64,000 nt of DNA from Campanula takesimana (Eukaryota > Streptophyta > Magnoliopsida > Asterales > Campanulaceae): positions 412,407-476,406 of the forward strand of contig JAOWBW010001044.1 in NCBI GenBank assembly GCA_026119855.1, in the 5' to 3' direction. Positions 22,934-35,070 of the stretch are shown here, in pieces; the stretch's first letter is position 1, and every line of letters starts with the position of its first letter. The notes beneath the pieces are model-generated. The model made no database searches and had not been told where the DNA came from. It saw only the letters and a program-made list of their open reading frames with translations. The position numbers and the translations under genes are program-made.

Positions 22934-23577
22934 CAGATAAATATATGTAGGTGAAATGAAATGTGAAACAAGTTATATATACAGAAAACGCGTATACATA
23001 CACTTACATATATACACAGGAGAATGAACATGTCAAAGTTAACTTAGTATGTCTTCTCTTGTTTGTTTGCTATTTCCATTGATGATCTCTTATGTCACCC
23101 AATTGACTTTTGTATTAATCTTGTTTATTAATCCCATTAAAGTATTTGGTTTTAACTGGCATAGAGCAGGACAAGGTGAAAGTCATACCAACCCATAGTT
23201 AACATTCCTAAAAATGAATAGGTCTTCAAAAAAAATGAAGAGGTTGGTTATGGAAATGGAATTTTTTATTGGTCAGTTGATTTATTCAATTTTTAAAATT
23301 TGTTCTGCTAATTGATGCTCTTTCATTTTTCGTTTTTTCTTTTATGCGTGTAAACTTAGTATTCACTCTTATGTCAAAATAATTGTCAATTTTGTACATA
23401 TTACTATTTACAGTATAATTTTCTTTAAAAGTGTTAATTTTTGGTGAAGTACTTGATAAAGTTAATGATGAGGGTGTGAAAATAAAAAACACTGTATTTT
23501 TTTAAATTGATATATAATTATAAACATATCCAATTATTTTAAAACGGATAGACAATGGACAGTAAGAATGATTAGTA
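22934..23577. other. Upstream region of peroxidase b
   Basis: Probable promoter DNA, conserved in block B at 39614-40255. No other gene or element recognised. Confidence 0.4.
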
Positions 23578-24698
23578 CTCCCTCCGTCCCAGTTTAGTCT
23601 TAGTTTTTTTTTTTTCTCTGAAGCAACTTTGAGCAATAATTATTGGTTAATCCAATTATCGTAATGAAGATCTAAAAGTTGTTATTGATAATCACTCCAT
23701 CTCAAATTAGATGTTGTTTTGGAGTGTTTCACACATATTAAGAAATGCCATTAATGCATGTGAAGAAGTCTCAAATACCCCTAAAATAATTCAACTACCT
23801 GTGTAATTAAATGGTTAGGTAAGAGATAGTTCACTATCATTATTAAGGGTATAATTGGTTTAGAGCAATAAAAAGCTTTGAAAATAGTGAAACTACAAGT
23901 ATTTTGAGACAAAAATTAACGTATTTAGGGAAAATTGCAATTTAGTTACCTGAGTTTGTCACGATGTTTCAATTGGTTATCCAATTTTCGTTTGTTACAA
24001 ATTGGTTACAGAATATGTCTTTTTGTTGCAATCAGGTGTAATTTTGTATGTCCCGTTAAAAAACTAACAAAAATAGATGAAAAACGTAACAAAATTCTTT
24101 CAAAATTGTAACCATTACCCCTACAGTTTAAATTATCCCACTACGCCCCTATGCCCCCTAGATCTTAACTAATAGAAATCCTAAGCCCAATCCAGACTTC
24201 AAGGTAGGTCCCTGGTAATTTGATGATACGCAATGGGAGACCTAACACGCTTGGATCTGCACATCGGAGATTCAAATGACATGATGAACTTGGCGGAAGT
24301 GTGCGTGAGTGTCGGAATGCCGTCCTGCAACTGCAACAGGTCTGGTCAGAGATTCGCTGGTGAAATCCGACGATGAAGGTCGCAAGTAGACTCGCCGACG
24401 ATGAGATCTGGCGGAGGGATATACCCGGCAATCTGAGCTCCATTTGCAGCGATTCTTACACCTCTGGCTTTGTTTGGGCATGGCGCATCTGTCTGTGATG
24501 TTCTTTGTTCTTGCCGGTGTTTCGCCGGCGACTGGCGATATTAGATCTGGCTTAAATCTAGCTATCCAACGTTAATAGTGTATCAATAACAAGTTTTAAG
24601 ATTTTCATCACTTGCTCAAAGTTCCTTCAAATAAGCCTTTAAAAACTAAGAACCTTAAACTGAAACAAAGTAAAAACTTTAAACTGTGACGGAGGTAG
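23578..24698. mobile_element. Stowaway MITE with nested insertions, block A
   Basis: Outer termini CTCCCTCCGTCCCAGTTTAG ... AAACTGTGACGGAGGTAG flanked by TA. Inside lies a second Stowaway-family sequence (about 23693-23920, ACTCCATCTCAAATTAGATG ... AAGTATTTTGAGAC). It is the reverse complement of the element at 54165-54429. A further, GC-richer unit (about 23930-24580) starts AAAATTGCAATTTAGTTACC. Duplicated at 40256-41383. Confidence 0.65.
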
Positions 24699-24889
24699 TA
24701 GTAGCAAAAGCTTCTTCCCTTTCAATTATGACTAGTAAACTATTTGCAAACTGGTTTTACGCTACCGAATTTAAACTGGTGGGAATGGACAATGACACAA
24801 AATTACTTTGGACACTCTTGTGAGACCTAATGAGACACCAAGTTGAGCCTATTTATTTATTTATTATTCTTCCCTCTAATTTTTTTCCC

Positions 24890-25450
24890 CGGTCATTTTT
24901 TTTTGTCAACAAATGTATTAAATAAAGAAATGTAATATATTTTTTTTTGAAATGTAACAGTTTTTTTCCAGAAATTTTGTAGAAAATTGATTAAAGATAA
25001 CATAAGATTGACTACAAAACTAATTTTATAATGAATGTAACCTTTTTTTCTCAAATATTGTAACTTTTTTTTTGTCAAAATGAATCTTAAAATGTGAGAC
25101 GGGTCACAGATTGACTACAAAATAAATGTTACATTTTATAATTAATGAATGCAACTGATTATATACATGAATTCTTACTCTTTTATTATTAATTTTTTAC
25201 TTTGTAAAAATGTAATATTTCCTCTATAAAAAAAATTAAATTCATCTATATAACACATTACATCATATATATATACTCTATTACATGTCAATTACTACTT
25301 TCTCTAACAAAAAAAAAAAAAACTATCAAACTATTTATTTTTTTCGGCAAAACCACTGTTATATTTTACAATAAAAGTATTACTTTGTCAAGACTGAACT
25401 GTTACATTTTCATAACAACGTGTTACATCTATGGCGACGAAAAAGTATGA
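24890..25450. repeat. TGTAACA-dense AT-rich repeat region, copy 2
   Basis: Same style as 13990-14700: frequent AATGTAAC, TGTTACATTT and TATTACTTT words with long A or T runs. In block B the same DNA is split by a solo LTR. Confidence 0.45.
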
Positions 25451-25472
25451 TTTTACAAAAACAATTGAAATG

Positions 25473-25501
25473 ACTTGTCATGTGCAATGCACATGACAAG
25501 T
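25473..25501. repeat. Perfect 14-bp-stem hairpin
   Basis: ACTTGTCATGTGCA, one A, then the exact complement TGCACATGACAAGT. Preserved in block B at 45736-45764. Confidence 0.9.
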
Positions 25502-25977
25502 TAACGATAAAATTTGGATGCCGTTGGCTTGAGTGACCTTCATGCAGCCAAAACATAGTTCAGTGCGAAGAATGGAACGGAAAATAATTTGGGTATGAAA
25601 TCCACAATTACCCTATAGTTGGGTAATTTTTTTTGCAATTTTGCCTATATATATATATATATATAAGGTCATGCTCCAATGAGAACCATGAGAACCAATG
25701 ATAACCATTTGATTAGATACAAATCAAGGGTTTAGATTACTTTTTTAGTTTAAAAATTTGGTGGCGATCTTGTAATTAGGTTGACTGACAAAGGGAAGGG
25801 CAAAATACCATGTGTGTTCCAGAATCTGCCACATCATCACCCAAAATTTCTCTAAATTTTCAAAATTAAATATCTCATTAACTATAAATCGAAAAATAAT
25901 CCGAGAACACTGAATTTTTCGTCTCGACGAGAGGAATCAAAGTACATCCCTGAAGATAGAGTTTTGAAAAAATAATA

Positions 25978-26231
25978 CTCCTCCGTCCCACCCGAATTAT
26001 GATTTTTTGATTGGGCACGGGGATTAAGGAAAAAGTGTTAGTGGAGTAGGTAGTGTGAGTATGAAAAGTGAAATAGGAGAGAGAAAGTGGGGTAAAGAAT
26101 AATGAGTGGAAAGTTGTTGTGAGTGTGAATGTGGGTCTCATTAAATAAAAAATTTCCATTTTTAGGTTGTCCTAATTCAAATGGGACACCCAAAATGGAA
26201 ATTTGTTCTAATTCGAGTGGGACGGAGGGAG
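25978..26231. mobile_element. Stowaway MITE, block A
   Basis: CTCCTCCGTCCCACCCGAAT ... ATTCGAGTGGGACGGAGGGAG with TA on each side. Duplicated at 46243-46496. Confidence 0.85.
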
Positions 26232-26234
26232 TAT

Positions 26235-26765
26235 TGAACAACGTCTAATTTTCAAAATACGCTTAGATACATTAGTTGGTTAGCTACTGTATCCAAGTGT
26301 ATTTTGAATATTATACTTAGATACATTAGATACACTTGAATACATTAGCAAAATTTTGAACATTGCATTTGAATACAGTTTATACTCTTAGATACAATAG
26401 CTAAATTTTGAACATTACACTTGGATACAATAGCTAGGTAGCTACAGTATCCAAGTGTATTTTGAGGATTGCACTTGGATACAAGAGATACACATAGATA
26501 CAATAGCTAAATTTTGAAGATTGTATGTAGATACATTAGATACACTTGGATACATTAGCTAAATTTTAAACATTGCACTTGAATACATTAGGTACACTTG
26601 GATAAAGTAACTAAATTTTGAATATTGCACTTAGATACAATAGATGTCGTTGGATACAATAGCTAAAATTTAAACATTTCACTTAGAAACAGTAGCTAAT
26701 TTGAACATTACACTTGGATACGGTAAATACATTTGGATACAGTAGCTAAATTAACAGATTTTTAA
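26235..26765. repeat. Degenerate GGATACATTAG / TATCCAAGTG array, block A
   Basis: About twenty copies of [TA]GATACA[NT]TAG alternate with AAATTTTGAACATTGCACTT in loose 30-60 bp units. The same words form the interior of the GAGAACC elements. Confidence 0.7.
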
Positions 26766-27059
26766 ATATTCTTAATAAATTTATGTATAACTATATATAT
26801 TTATCCAATAAAACATTGTTACTTATTTTTATTATCTATTAAAAATTAATAATATTACTTAAAAATCATAATTAATTGACTAGTACACTATCTCTTTTAA
26901 CTCAATGTTCTAGTAAAGAAAAAGTAGAAAATCAATTAAAGCTTATGTTGGGTTGATGAAATTGACATGATCTTAAAAGTAAGAAAACCATAGAAAGTTT
27001 GCTCTTTGTAATAGTGTATTAAAAAAACTATAACTAATTGACTAGTAAAATCACTCAAT

Positions 27060-27560
27060 ATTCCAAAAAAAAAAAAAAAAGATTGTAGAAATTCAGTAAA
27101 AGTTAATGTTGGTTGGTGAAATTTTCATGTTCGACAGTAAGAAGTGTCTTACTTTTTGCAATGGTGTGGGATTCCCACATCGCTAGGAACAGAACTTCTT
27201 AGCCAAAGGAGCTTATAAAATGAGAGGCCAGCAAAGGGTAAGGAGTTCATACCTGATCTTTCTTTTGCAAATGGTGGGGGAAATTTATCCCACATTGAAT
27301 GGGAACTAAAACTCCAAGGCAAAGGAAGGGTATAAAATGGGTAGTCCAGCCACATCCTTGGAAGAGCTCAACTAGTCTAAAATTTTGACACAATTAGGCG
27401 GCGACTAGAGCGCCCAACCTCCGCCGAGAGCGCCTAGTCGCTTGTAATGCCTAAGTTGGCCGACTTTCTCTTAAGCGCGGCATTATGGAGAAGCCTAACA
27501 CCTAGGCCACGCCTAGATCGACTTTTAGAACACTAGTTTCAGCAGTTTATGAGACTTTGT
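27060..27560. other. Non-coding repeat-like DNA
   Basis: Contains two TCCCACAT-type blocks (GGATTCCCACATCGC near 27168, TTATCCCACATTGAATGGGA near 27283) followed by CTTATAAAATGAGAG and GTATAAAATGGG, a repeated promoter-like arrangement typical of small LTR elements. It also contains a CGCCTAG-rich stretch (27400-27530). No gene; element ends not defined. Confidence 0.35.
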
Positions 27561-27603
27561 TATATATGTATGTGTGTGTATATATATATATATATATACA
27601 TGT

Positions 27604-27857
27604 AGGGTCGTGCTCCTGTGAGAATTTAAATATCGTGAGAACTGTGAGAATTTGGATACATTAGGTAAAAAACTAATGTATCCAATGGTTCACTTGGATA
27701 CATCATTTGATACATTACTTGACTTGGATACATCATTGGATACATTACTTGGATACATTAGGTAAAAACTAATGTATCCAATGTGAACTTTGATACATAT
27801 TGGATACAATAAGTTCTCACGGTTCTCACGATATTTACGTTCTCATTTGAGCACCTA
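27604..27857. mobile_element. GAGAACC-family MITE, block A, copy 1
   Basis: Left end AGGGTCGTGCTCCTGTGAGAA, right end TTCTCATTTGAGCACCTA, roughly inverted. The interior has TATCGTGAGAAC with its complement GTTCTCACGATA and GGATACATTAG words. Sits between (TA)n tracts. Confidence 0.7.
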
Positions 27858-27908
27858 CATATATTTATATACATAGGTAGGTATATATATATATACATAT
27901 ATATATAC

Positions 27909-27939
<31 letters not shown>

Positions 27940-27974
27940 CATATATACCTACCTATATATATATATATATATGT
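27858..27974. repeat. (TA)n-rich tract between two MITEs
   Basis: Imperfect TATATA and CATATATATA repeats with TAGGTAGG in two orientations. Confidence 0.9.
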
Positions 27975-28319
27975 AGGTGCTCAAATGAGAACCACAATCG
28001 TGTGAGAACCGTGAGAACCAAGCATAACCATTAGATTAGAATCAAAATTAAAAGTCCAGATTATAGATACATTGGATACACTTGGATAAAGTACATAAAT
28101 TTTGATATTGCACTTGAATACAGTAGCTAAATAAGTACTATATCCAAGTGTTGCACTTGGATACATTAGCTTAAATGACTAATGTATCCAAGTGTATGTT
28201 GAAAATTAGCTATTGTATCCAAGTGTATCCATAATATGGACCCTTGATTTTGTATTTAATCAAACGGTTATGGTTGATTCTCACGGTTCTCATTTTAAAT
28301 GGTTTTCATTGGAGCGAGA

Positions 28320-28322
<3 letters not shown>
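27975..28322. mobile_element. GAGAACC-family MITE, block A, copy 2
   Basis: Left end AGGTGCTCAAATGAGAACCA ... right end GGTTCTCATTTTAAATGG then TTGGAGCGAGACCA. The interior carries TATCCAAGTG repeats. Flanked by TA repeats on both sides. Confidence 0.75.

Positions 28323-28382
<60 letters not shown>
28322..28382. repeat. (TA)n microsatellite
   Basis: About 30 TA units directly after a GAGAACC element. Confidence 0.95.
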
Positions 28383-28387
<5 letters not shown>

Positions 28388-30128
28388 TATAAAAAAATAT
28401 AAATAATAAAATAAAAACTAAGCTTCCATAAGGGTCCTCTCACTAAAAGAAGTCCAAAGAACTTGCAATCAAAAATGAGGATGAAAATCTATTTATAGGA
28501 GGAGAAAAATTGGAAAAGGGAAGGATGAAAGAAATGTGAGAAACATTAAAATCATTTTAGAATGAGTTGGTGGGAAAATGAAATTTTCATTTCCCTCCAA
28601 AATTTCATTTAAGGCTTTTTAAAAATTGATCTAGTAAAAAATCACAAGTAAATGTATGGAGACCCTTATTTAGAAAATGTTACAATAGCCATACTCCAAT
28701 TGGAATAAGCACTCTCACTAGAACAAAGATCATTTTTACACTCTCACGCGACCACAACTGGTTTAGGTTGAAACGATTCCCCACCTTTGATAAGAGATAT
28801 CAAATGTCTTTTAACAAGGAAATCTCTGTATATTATGATGTGATCTTATCTTAGTCATGAATCATAACAAGTCATTCATCATAATATAATTCTTGTAAAA
28901 AGCACACATGCCTTGTATAGAGGAATATTTTCCAAACACAAATTGGAGGTACTGAGGATGTAACTTGCTATAGTTAGTAGGCATAGATGCTCCATTTGAG
29001 CTTCTCACTATCCATAACTCACAAGAGTTACTGACTTGTAAGGTATTAGGTTAAAGATGAAGTTCCAATCAATTTCTGAAACAAAATTGAGAGAATATTG
29101 CACTATCATCTACCTAAACATTTGAAGCATCATAAGTACTTATATGTACAAAACCATTTTGTTTAGAAAGAAAAGTAATCATCAACAACATATATATTTC
29201 ATATTTTCTCACACAATTCTGTAACTGATTAAATAAATATTCCCAAAAATGATATGTCATAAGATCACTTAAACTCTTATCCTTACTATTCTCAATCATT
29301 GCTAAAAATACCTAAAGAATTCAAGTGTTTCATAGCTATGAGTAAAAAGGTAAACATAAACATCTCGTATAAATAAAGAATATATGGTACACATTAACAT
29401 GTCTTACCTTTCATACGTTCGCATATGTCTGGATGAAATTGAGATTATGTTAATCAAGATGTCTTACAATAAAGGCTTTTTGGCTTCGATTTTCCAAATT
29501 AGATTTAACATATATAGGTTGATATGTGGAAGCGCTCCTAATAAGCTCACTGAGAGTGGGAGAAAGGCTGAATTACATTATGTCAATGATAGTCAAATGC
29601 TGACCACATGATAGTCAACCAAAGAAAATGAACAGCCGTCTCCTTCAGAGAAAATGAACAGTCGTCCCCTTCGTTTTTTCATGTGGTTGTTTATCGGCCT
29701 AGGTTGTCTGCGGACGAAATCCGCAACCCTCTTTGAATATTCATATCTCACCCGTTTAACTCCAAATTAAGCAAATAAAGTGTCTATGGAAAAATTTCAC
29801 GGAGTAAAACAAATTTCCTGTTAAAAATTTTGTCAGATCTGAATCTAAAATCCTCAAAACAGCAGTCAAAGTTTCAAAAAAAATGTAGTTTTTTCAAAAA
29901 TTCAACTTGCGATATCTCAAGATCTACCCAACAAAATTCAAGGATTTCTTAAAATGTTGTTCTACACATCATAAGCTACGCAGGTATATATGAATCTCAC
30001 AAAACGGATCACAAATCGGTCATCAGATTATCAAACCCACATGGTACGATTTCTGAACCAAAACCAGAAACAAAAACATGTAATTTAACGAATTCATTGG
30101 TGAGCATCAAGCCATAAAGCTGATACCA
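28383..30128. other. Non-coding interval, block A
   Basis: No coding similarity. It may be internal DNA of the LTR-like unit to its right, because a tRNA-iMet primer-site-like GCTGATACCA (30119-30128, minus strand TGGTATCAGC) ends this interval. Duplicated at about 48265-49985. Confidence 0.35.
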
Positions 30129-30548
30129 ATTAAGGACTAATAATAAGATGAGTGCATCAGAATACCTCATATGCGGATTAGTTTGAACTGCGCTTGCAGA
30201 AGACTTTCGCTTGTGCTACGAACCACAAACGATTGTGCATCCAATCACCATATTTCTCTCGTCGAGCCGATCCCACACACTCGTTCGGTCATGTAGCTAT
30301 GATTCCACACTCATCATCCAATACTTATCATGATAGCCTAGAGAGAATAGTTTGGCAGAGATCTATATGAGTAGAGATTTAGATTCACATGACTATCCAT
30401 ATTTTTCCAAGATGCTAAAATATATAGTTGGATTAGATCATAGAGTTACAGTCCTATATGGATTTTACGTAGTTATCTTATCCAACAAGTCTAGTCTTAT
30501 CCCATATTGAACTTACATAATAGGACTAAATGACTCAAGAGTCCAACA
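30129..30548 (-). mobile_element. LTR-like segment next to an iMet primer-site-like sequence
   Basis: On the minus strand it starts TGTTGGACTC (30548) and ends against TGGTATCAGC, which matches the first nine bases of the initiator-Met primer site common in copia elements. The inner end does not close with CA, so the boundary is uncertain. Duplicated at 49986-50387. Confidence 0.4.
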
Positions 30549-30550
30549 AA

Positions 30551-30920
30551 ATAATTAGTTTCAAAATTTCCTTTTACTCATAAATTTATCTTATGATTGT
30601 TAGGAGCAACGAAAGCAAGGAGGCCAAAGGAAGTAGATGACAATTGCAAAATAACTACAGTTGCTTCTTGTGTTGAACTCTTGTTGTGGAAGTTCCTGTT
30701 TATATACATCACAAAATACCCTTATGAATGTCCAATTAATCCTTCCATTAATATGAGGTTCATTACAAATAATCATGAGTTTTAATTCAGAAAACTGTTA
30801 CAGTCTCATACTTAATTTTGAGATTTTTAGTCTTAGAGTTGCACCCACACAACGTTCGCACATGAGTTCGGTGGCTCGAAGCATGACATGGGCCTTGATT
30901 TCACACCCTCTGCGGGTCTA

Positions 30921-30958
<38 letters not shown>

Positions 30959-31550
30959 CCTCTATTCCATACAATCTTGCTCCCTTCAACAAGGGTCATT
31001 GTATTTTTACAAGCTTTTCATTTCCTTCTCAATATGGGACAACCACATTTTCCCTATTTCACCCCCATTAACTTTGTGCCATCATATCTTGATCGTCCAA
31101 CCTTAATACCAGACAAATAAATATACCATTTTGATGTTCTAACGAACGAAATAGAATATAAGCTCACAATAATTTTTGTCCAACGAAAAAAATTTCATGC
31201 AAATAAATGTGAACAATTTACTTCACAATAAAACTTTTTTTTTGCCCCAACAGCCTTGACATTTTAATATGCTGAATTATTATTTTTAGGTCAAACACCA
31301 TTCTCATTCATCCTAGTTTCACTCGTCTTTTACATTAACAATTGTATTTTTTTATTAGCATAATAATTACTATACTTTAGCAAAACTATTATCCAGATAT
31401 TAAATTTGTGCCCAAATTTATGTTCAATCCGGGCTCTAATCCGTGAATTTGGGACAAAGTCGGTAGATTTTCAAAAAAAATATAATGACTTTTATGTTAA
31501 TTAAAATATACAATGGTTAAATTAAAAGTACCTTCCGAATACAGTTGATA
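30551..31550. other. Non-coding interval, block A
   Basis: Contains the sequence shared in reverse complement with 19880-20040 and a (GA)n tract. No supported gene; the short open frames lie over these repeats. Confidence 0.4.
30920..30950. repeat. (GA)n microsatellite
   Basis: ACGAGAGAGA... run of about 14 units; a shorter allele is in block B (50762-50788). Confidence 0.9.
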
Positions 31551-31555
31551 AAAAC

Positions 31556-32497
31556 TATAAGACAAGAAGAATGTCTAATAGGGACGGAGTCACACAACAT
31601 GCTAGTAGAAGAGGAAGAGTAAAGACAAACAAATAATATAAGAAGAGTAGGAGAATTGGAAGACTCAACGTGAGTTCTTTATTATTGTTACTTCTCATTT
31701 ATACTACAAGAGTCCTAGTCTATACAAGGATATGATTGTTTACTAAGGAAAAGATAACTATAAATAATAACAATATCCTACAAAAGCTATAACAAGATAT
31801 ATTATATATATATACAATATATCACTACCTATCTTGGACTGTCAATACCCCCTTTCAAGCCAATCGAAGGTACGTAGATGCAGCTTGAACTTGAATAATG
31901 TCCCCAAAATTGCCATGATAAGGACAACAAAGAAACCAAGCCAACAGGGAATACAGAAAGTAACTCATTTTTGTTGAATAACAGTCTAAGGTAGACATGA
32001 TCATAACAAAGCTTGCAACACCACTCCATTGGGGGATATAGCATGTAGTAACCATCGTCTTCAAAGCCATGAAATTCTTGAAAGACGTCTGTAAGAGCAA
32101 AAGGATGTGGGTAACTAACATCAACAGATGGGAGAGTATGAAACCCATGTGAAGAAGTGGTAGAATGTGTGTCCAAATCCAAACTTATTAATGAGCTAGT
32201 GGGTTTAGAAAGTTGGTCCACGTTTGTAATTGATGGAGAGGGCCCAGATGGGATAGCATGTAACTGGGCCAAGGGGCCAAAAATGGAGTGCAGTTGCACA
32301 TGACTTGTGGTAGTGGTGGGGAAAAATTGTTTTGGAGCAGAGAGAACCACTTGAGAAGTCATGATGATGGGTTGTCTTTTGGATGGCTGAAGAGCATTTG
32401 GGATGAAGGGATGTGGCCCATCTTTTGAGGAAGTAGTCTTGGATGGCCCAAGAGAGGAAAAATGGCCCGGAGTAGGAGCCTTCACGGCTGTAAGGCA
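31556..32497 (-). mobile_element. Truncated gag-only copia element, block A
   Basis: Left part is an LTR (31556-31847, 292 bp; TATAAGACAAGAAG ... GGACTGTCAATA) preceded by AAAAC. After the minus-strand polypurine tract (CCCCCTTT, 31848-31855) comes Pro/Ser/Thr-rich coding (31829-32485) that continues the gag of the complete copy at 51394-54509. It stops at the block A breakpoint, so the gag core, primer site and second LTR are missing. Confidence 0.85.
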
Positions 32498-32599
32498 AGA
32501 ACAGGTGCGGACACCAATCGTCGCTTTAATTATTTAAAACTCTTTTCACATTCTTCTGACCAAACAAACTTAGTTCCTTTCTGAGTCAATTTCGTTAAT

Positions 32600-33300
32600 G
32601 GCACTGATAACTTTGAGAAACCCTCTACGAATCACCTATAGTAACCAGCCAAATCTAAGAAACTTCTTATCTCACTTACCGAAGTTGGTCTTTCCCAATC
32701 CATAATAGCTTCTATCTTTGTTGGATCCACGGAAATCCCATCCTTTGACACCACGTCCTATGGATGCCACCTTCTCCAACCAAAACTCGCACTTCTGGAA
32801 TTTTACATATAACTTCTGCTCTCATAAAATCTGCAGTACTGACTTCAAGTGCTCTTCATGCTCTTCCTTGGTCTTCGAATACACCAATATATCATCAATG
32901 AATACCATCATACATTTATCCAGAAGCTTCTGAAATATCCTATTCATAAGCTCCATAAACGATGCCAGTGCGTTAGTCAATCCAAACAACATCACTACAA
33001 ACTCATAATGACCCTACCTTGTTCTAAAGGCTGTCTTAGCTATACCATTCTTCTTCGCTCTTAGTCGATGATAACTAGACCTCAAGTCTATCTTCGGGAA
33101 ATAATACGCTCCATGAAGTTGATCAAACAAATCATCTATTCTTGGCAATGGGTATTGATTCCTTACCGTCACGCGGTTCAATTCACGATAGTAGATACAT
33201 AACCTCATCGATCCATCCTTCTTCTTCACAACAACACCGGTGCACCCCATGGTGATACACTCGATTTAATCAAACTCTTATCCAACAACTCTTGCAGTTA
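32600..33300 (-). pseudogene. Gypsy reverse transcriptase remnant
   Basis: 33014-33250 (minus) encodes the palm/fingers segment with VVKKKDGSMRLCIYYRELN, NQYPLPRIDDLFDQL and PKIDLRSSYHRL. The catalytic FIDD motif is at 32891-32902 in another frame, followed by the thumb and connection region. Several stops and frame changes, so inactive. The order and motifs fit a chromovirus. Confidence 0.9.
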
Positions 33301-33569
33301 CTCCTTTAATTCTTCAATTCTAACGGAGCCATTCTATACAGCGCCTTTGATATTGGTGCAGTCTCCGGTACCAAATCGATAGAAAATTCTACTTCTCTTT
33401 ATGGAGGTATTCCTGGTAAATCCTCAGGAAACACGTCCTTGAAATCTCTAATCACAGAAAGTGATTATACGGTTACTTCCTTCTTGCGCGTATCACCAAT
33501 GTACGCCAAGAATCCTTCACATCCTTTCTTTAAAATTTTACGAGCCTTCATTACCGATATAAGGTTCGA

Positions 33570-33770
33570 TCGGGTTCTAGGTTTCGTTCCTTGAGAATAT
33601 CACTCTTCTCTAGATAGTAATCTGAAGTGGACTTCTTTCTTTAAAACAATCCACATGGGCATGGTATGCAGCCAACTAGACCATTCCCAATATTACATCA
33701 AATTCATTGATGTCCTAAACAAATGAGATCAACCTCAAGTTCTTTCTCGTCCAATTTTAAAGGACACTTC
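33570..33770 (-). pseudogene. Gypsy protease-region remnant
   Basis: Minus-strand coding NEFDVILGM near 33680-33715 matches the end of the retroelement aspartic protease. An in-frame stop follows at the position of a usual Trp. The active-site DSG was not found. Confidence 0.55.
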
Positions 33771-34046
33771 CTATATATAGATGTAATAGGGATCGATTCT
33801 CTAGTTTGAATATCCATAACTAAAGAATTCTCTAACGCCTCAGGAATTAAATTCATATTCTTAGCCAAGCAATCATTTGGCACTTCTTATCAGAATCTTT
33901 CCCTTTGGCGTCGTTCTTATTAACATCAATTCTATTGCCGTAGCCTTTACTCTAGTACTTACTTGTACTACCTTCCTTTTCACGATCGTTGGTAGCCTTC
34001 CGCTTATTATTGTTTCCATCGCGGTTCCAGCTTCCTTTAGATTCAG

Positions 34047-34370
34047 TCAACTCTTTCTCAGTTGACTCTTCTTCTCTTCACGCTTACTGCGATAACTATC
34101 TGATTCTTTTTCTACTATTCTTGTCCTATCCAACACTTGATTATAGGTTGGTAGCATTAATGGAGTGATTCTATATCGAATTCGGTTGCTCAAACCAGCT
34201 TCAATTTCTCGAGCCTTTTGCGCTTCATCATCGAAGAGCGTTAGGGAAAATTCTAGCAATTCGGTGAATCTAGCACCATAGTCGTTCACCGTCATACTTC
34301 CTTGAGTTAGCATCATAGACTCAGCCACTCTAGCATTTCGAACACTTGCCGGATAATATGATACTATCAT
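34047..34370 (-). pseudogene. Gypsy gag middle fragment
   Basis: 107-residue frame with AESMMLTQGSMTVNDYGARF and TELLEFS, the conserved C-terminal half of the retrotransposon gag fold. It ends before the zinc knuckle. The N-terminal half of the domain is separated from it by the repeat insertion at 34400-35090. Confidence 0.85.
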
Positions 34371-34439
34371 TAGTTATCATGAATACGAGACTTTTTCACG
34401 CACTCTCATACTATAGCTCGTCTCTACAGACTAACATTC

Positions 34440-35070
34440 AATTTATAGGTCATTCACTAGACCCCTGGTCGTTTCAACAGACCATCACTATCTTCATTAG
34501 TCAACTTTACTAGACTTATTGGTCGCTTCTTTAGACCATTTCTATTTTCATTGGTCATTTCAATAGACCATAATCACTTTCATTGGTCGTTTCAATAGAC
34601 CATTCTTACTTATTCCAGGTTAACTCGCACATTTAACCCTATTGCTCACACCAACACAAGCATTGTACTATGCTTAATACTTTCACATAAATAGGCCGTC
34701 CCCAATAGACGTAACTTTTACAAATGATCGGTTTACTAGATCTCTGGTCGTTCCAATGGACCAATTCTACTTAGGGAAGTCATTTTACTAGACTTTACTT
34801 ATTCATCGCAGGTCGATTCACTAGACCTACTTTCATTCACATTTTGGCCGTTTTACTAAGACAATTACTTTTACTTTTGACCGTTTCTATAGGTCATTTT
34901 ATTCTTTCTTACTTGATCGCTTCAATAGGTCACTTTATTCTTTCTTACTTAACCGCTTCAATAGGTCACTTTATTCTTGTTTCGATCGTTTTACTAGACC
35001 AAAACTAATTTCACTTAGCCGTTTCAATAAGCCAATTATACTCATGGTATTTTCACTTGACCCATACTTT
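34440..35070. repeat. GGTCGTTTCAATAGACC minisatellite inside gag
   Basis: About 17 degenerate copies of TGGTCGTTTCAATAGACCA with 15-20 bp spacers (for example near 34472, 34580 and 34748). Each is a dyad TGGTC-N9-GACCA. It interrupts the gag frame. Confidence 0.75.

Larger units (their letters stand above)
20264..32497. repeat. Tandem duplication, block A
   Basis: Collinear with 38030-52333 from CTAACAAGTACTTGCAA to GGCTGTAAGGCA. It includes an intact peroxidase, nested Stowaway MITEs, the TATCCAAG array, GAGAACC elements and the 3' half of a gag-only copia element. Specific to A: the foldback element at 21316-22392 and about 0.3 kb near 26700-27035. Identity is very high by eye, with scattered substitutions and small indels. 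Confidence 0.95.

Noticed and set aside
24165..24481. Overlapping reading frames in the GC-richer unit upstream of peroxidase b
   Set aside because: They sit inside a nested MITE region and have no recognisable domain. Near-identity in block B reflects only the recent duplication.
25473..25501. Rho-independent terminator
   Set aside because: Not applicable to plant nuclear DNA, and no T-run follows.
30888..31106. Reading frames over the (GA)n tract
   Set aside because: Arg-Glu repeats from a microsatellite; the block B copy has another length.
31829..32485. 218-residue reading frame as a host gene
   Set aside because: It lies between the LTR and gag of the gag-only copia element, the block B copy is frameshifted, and the sequence is low complexity.
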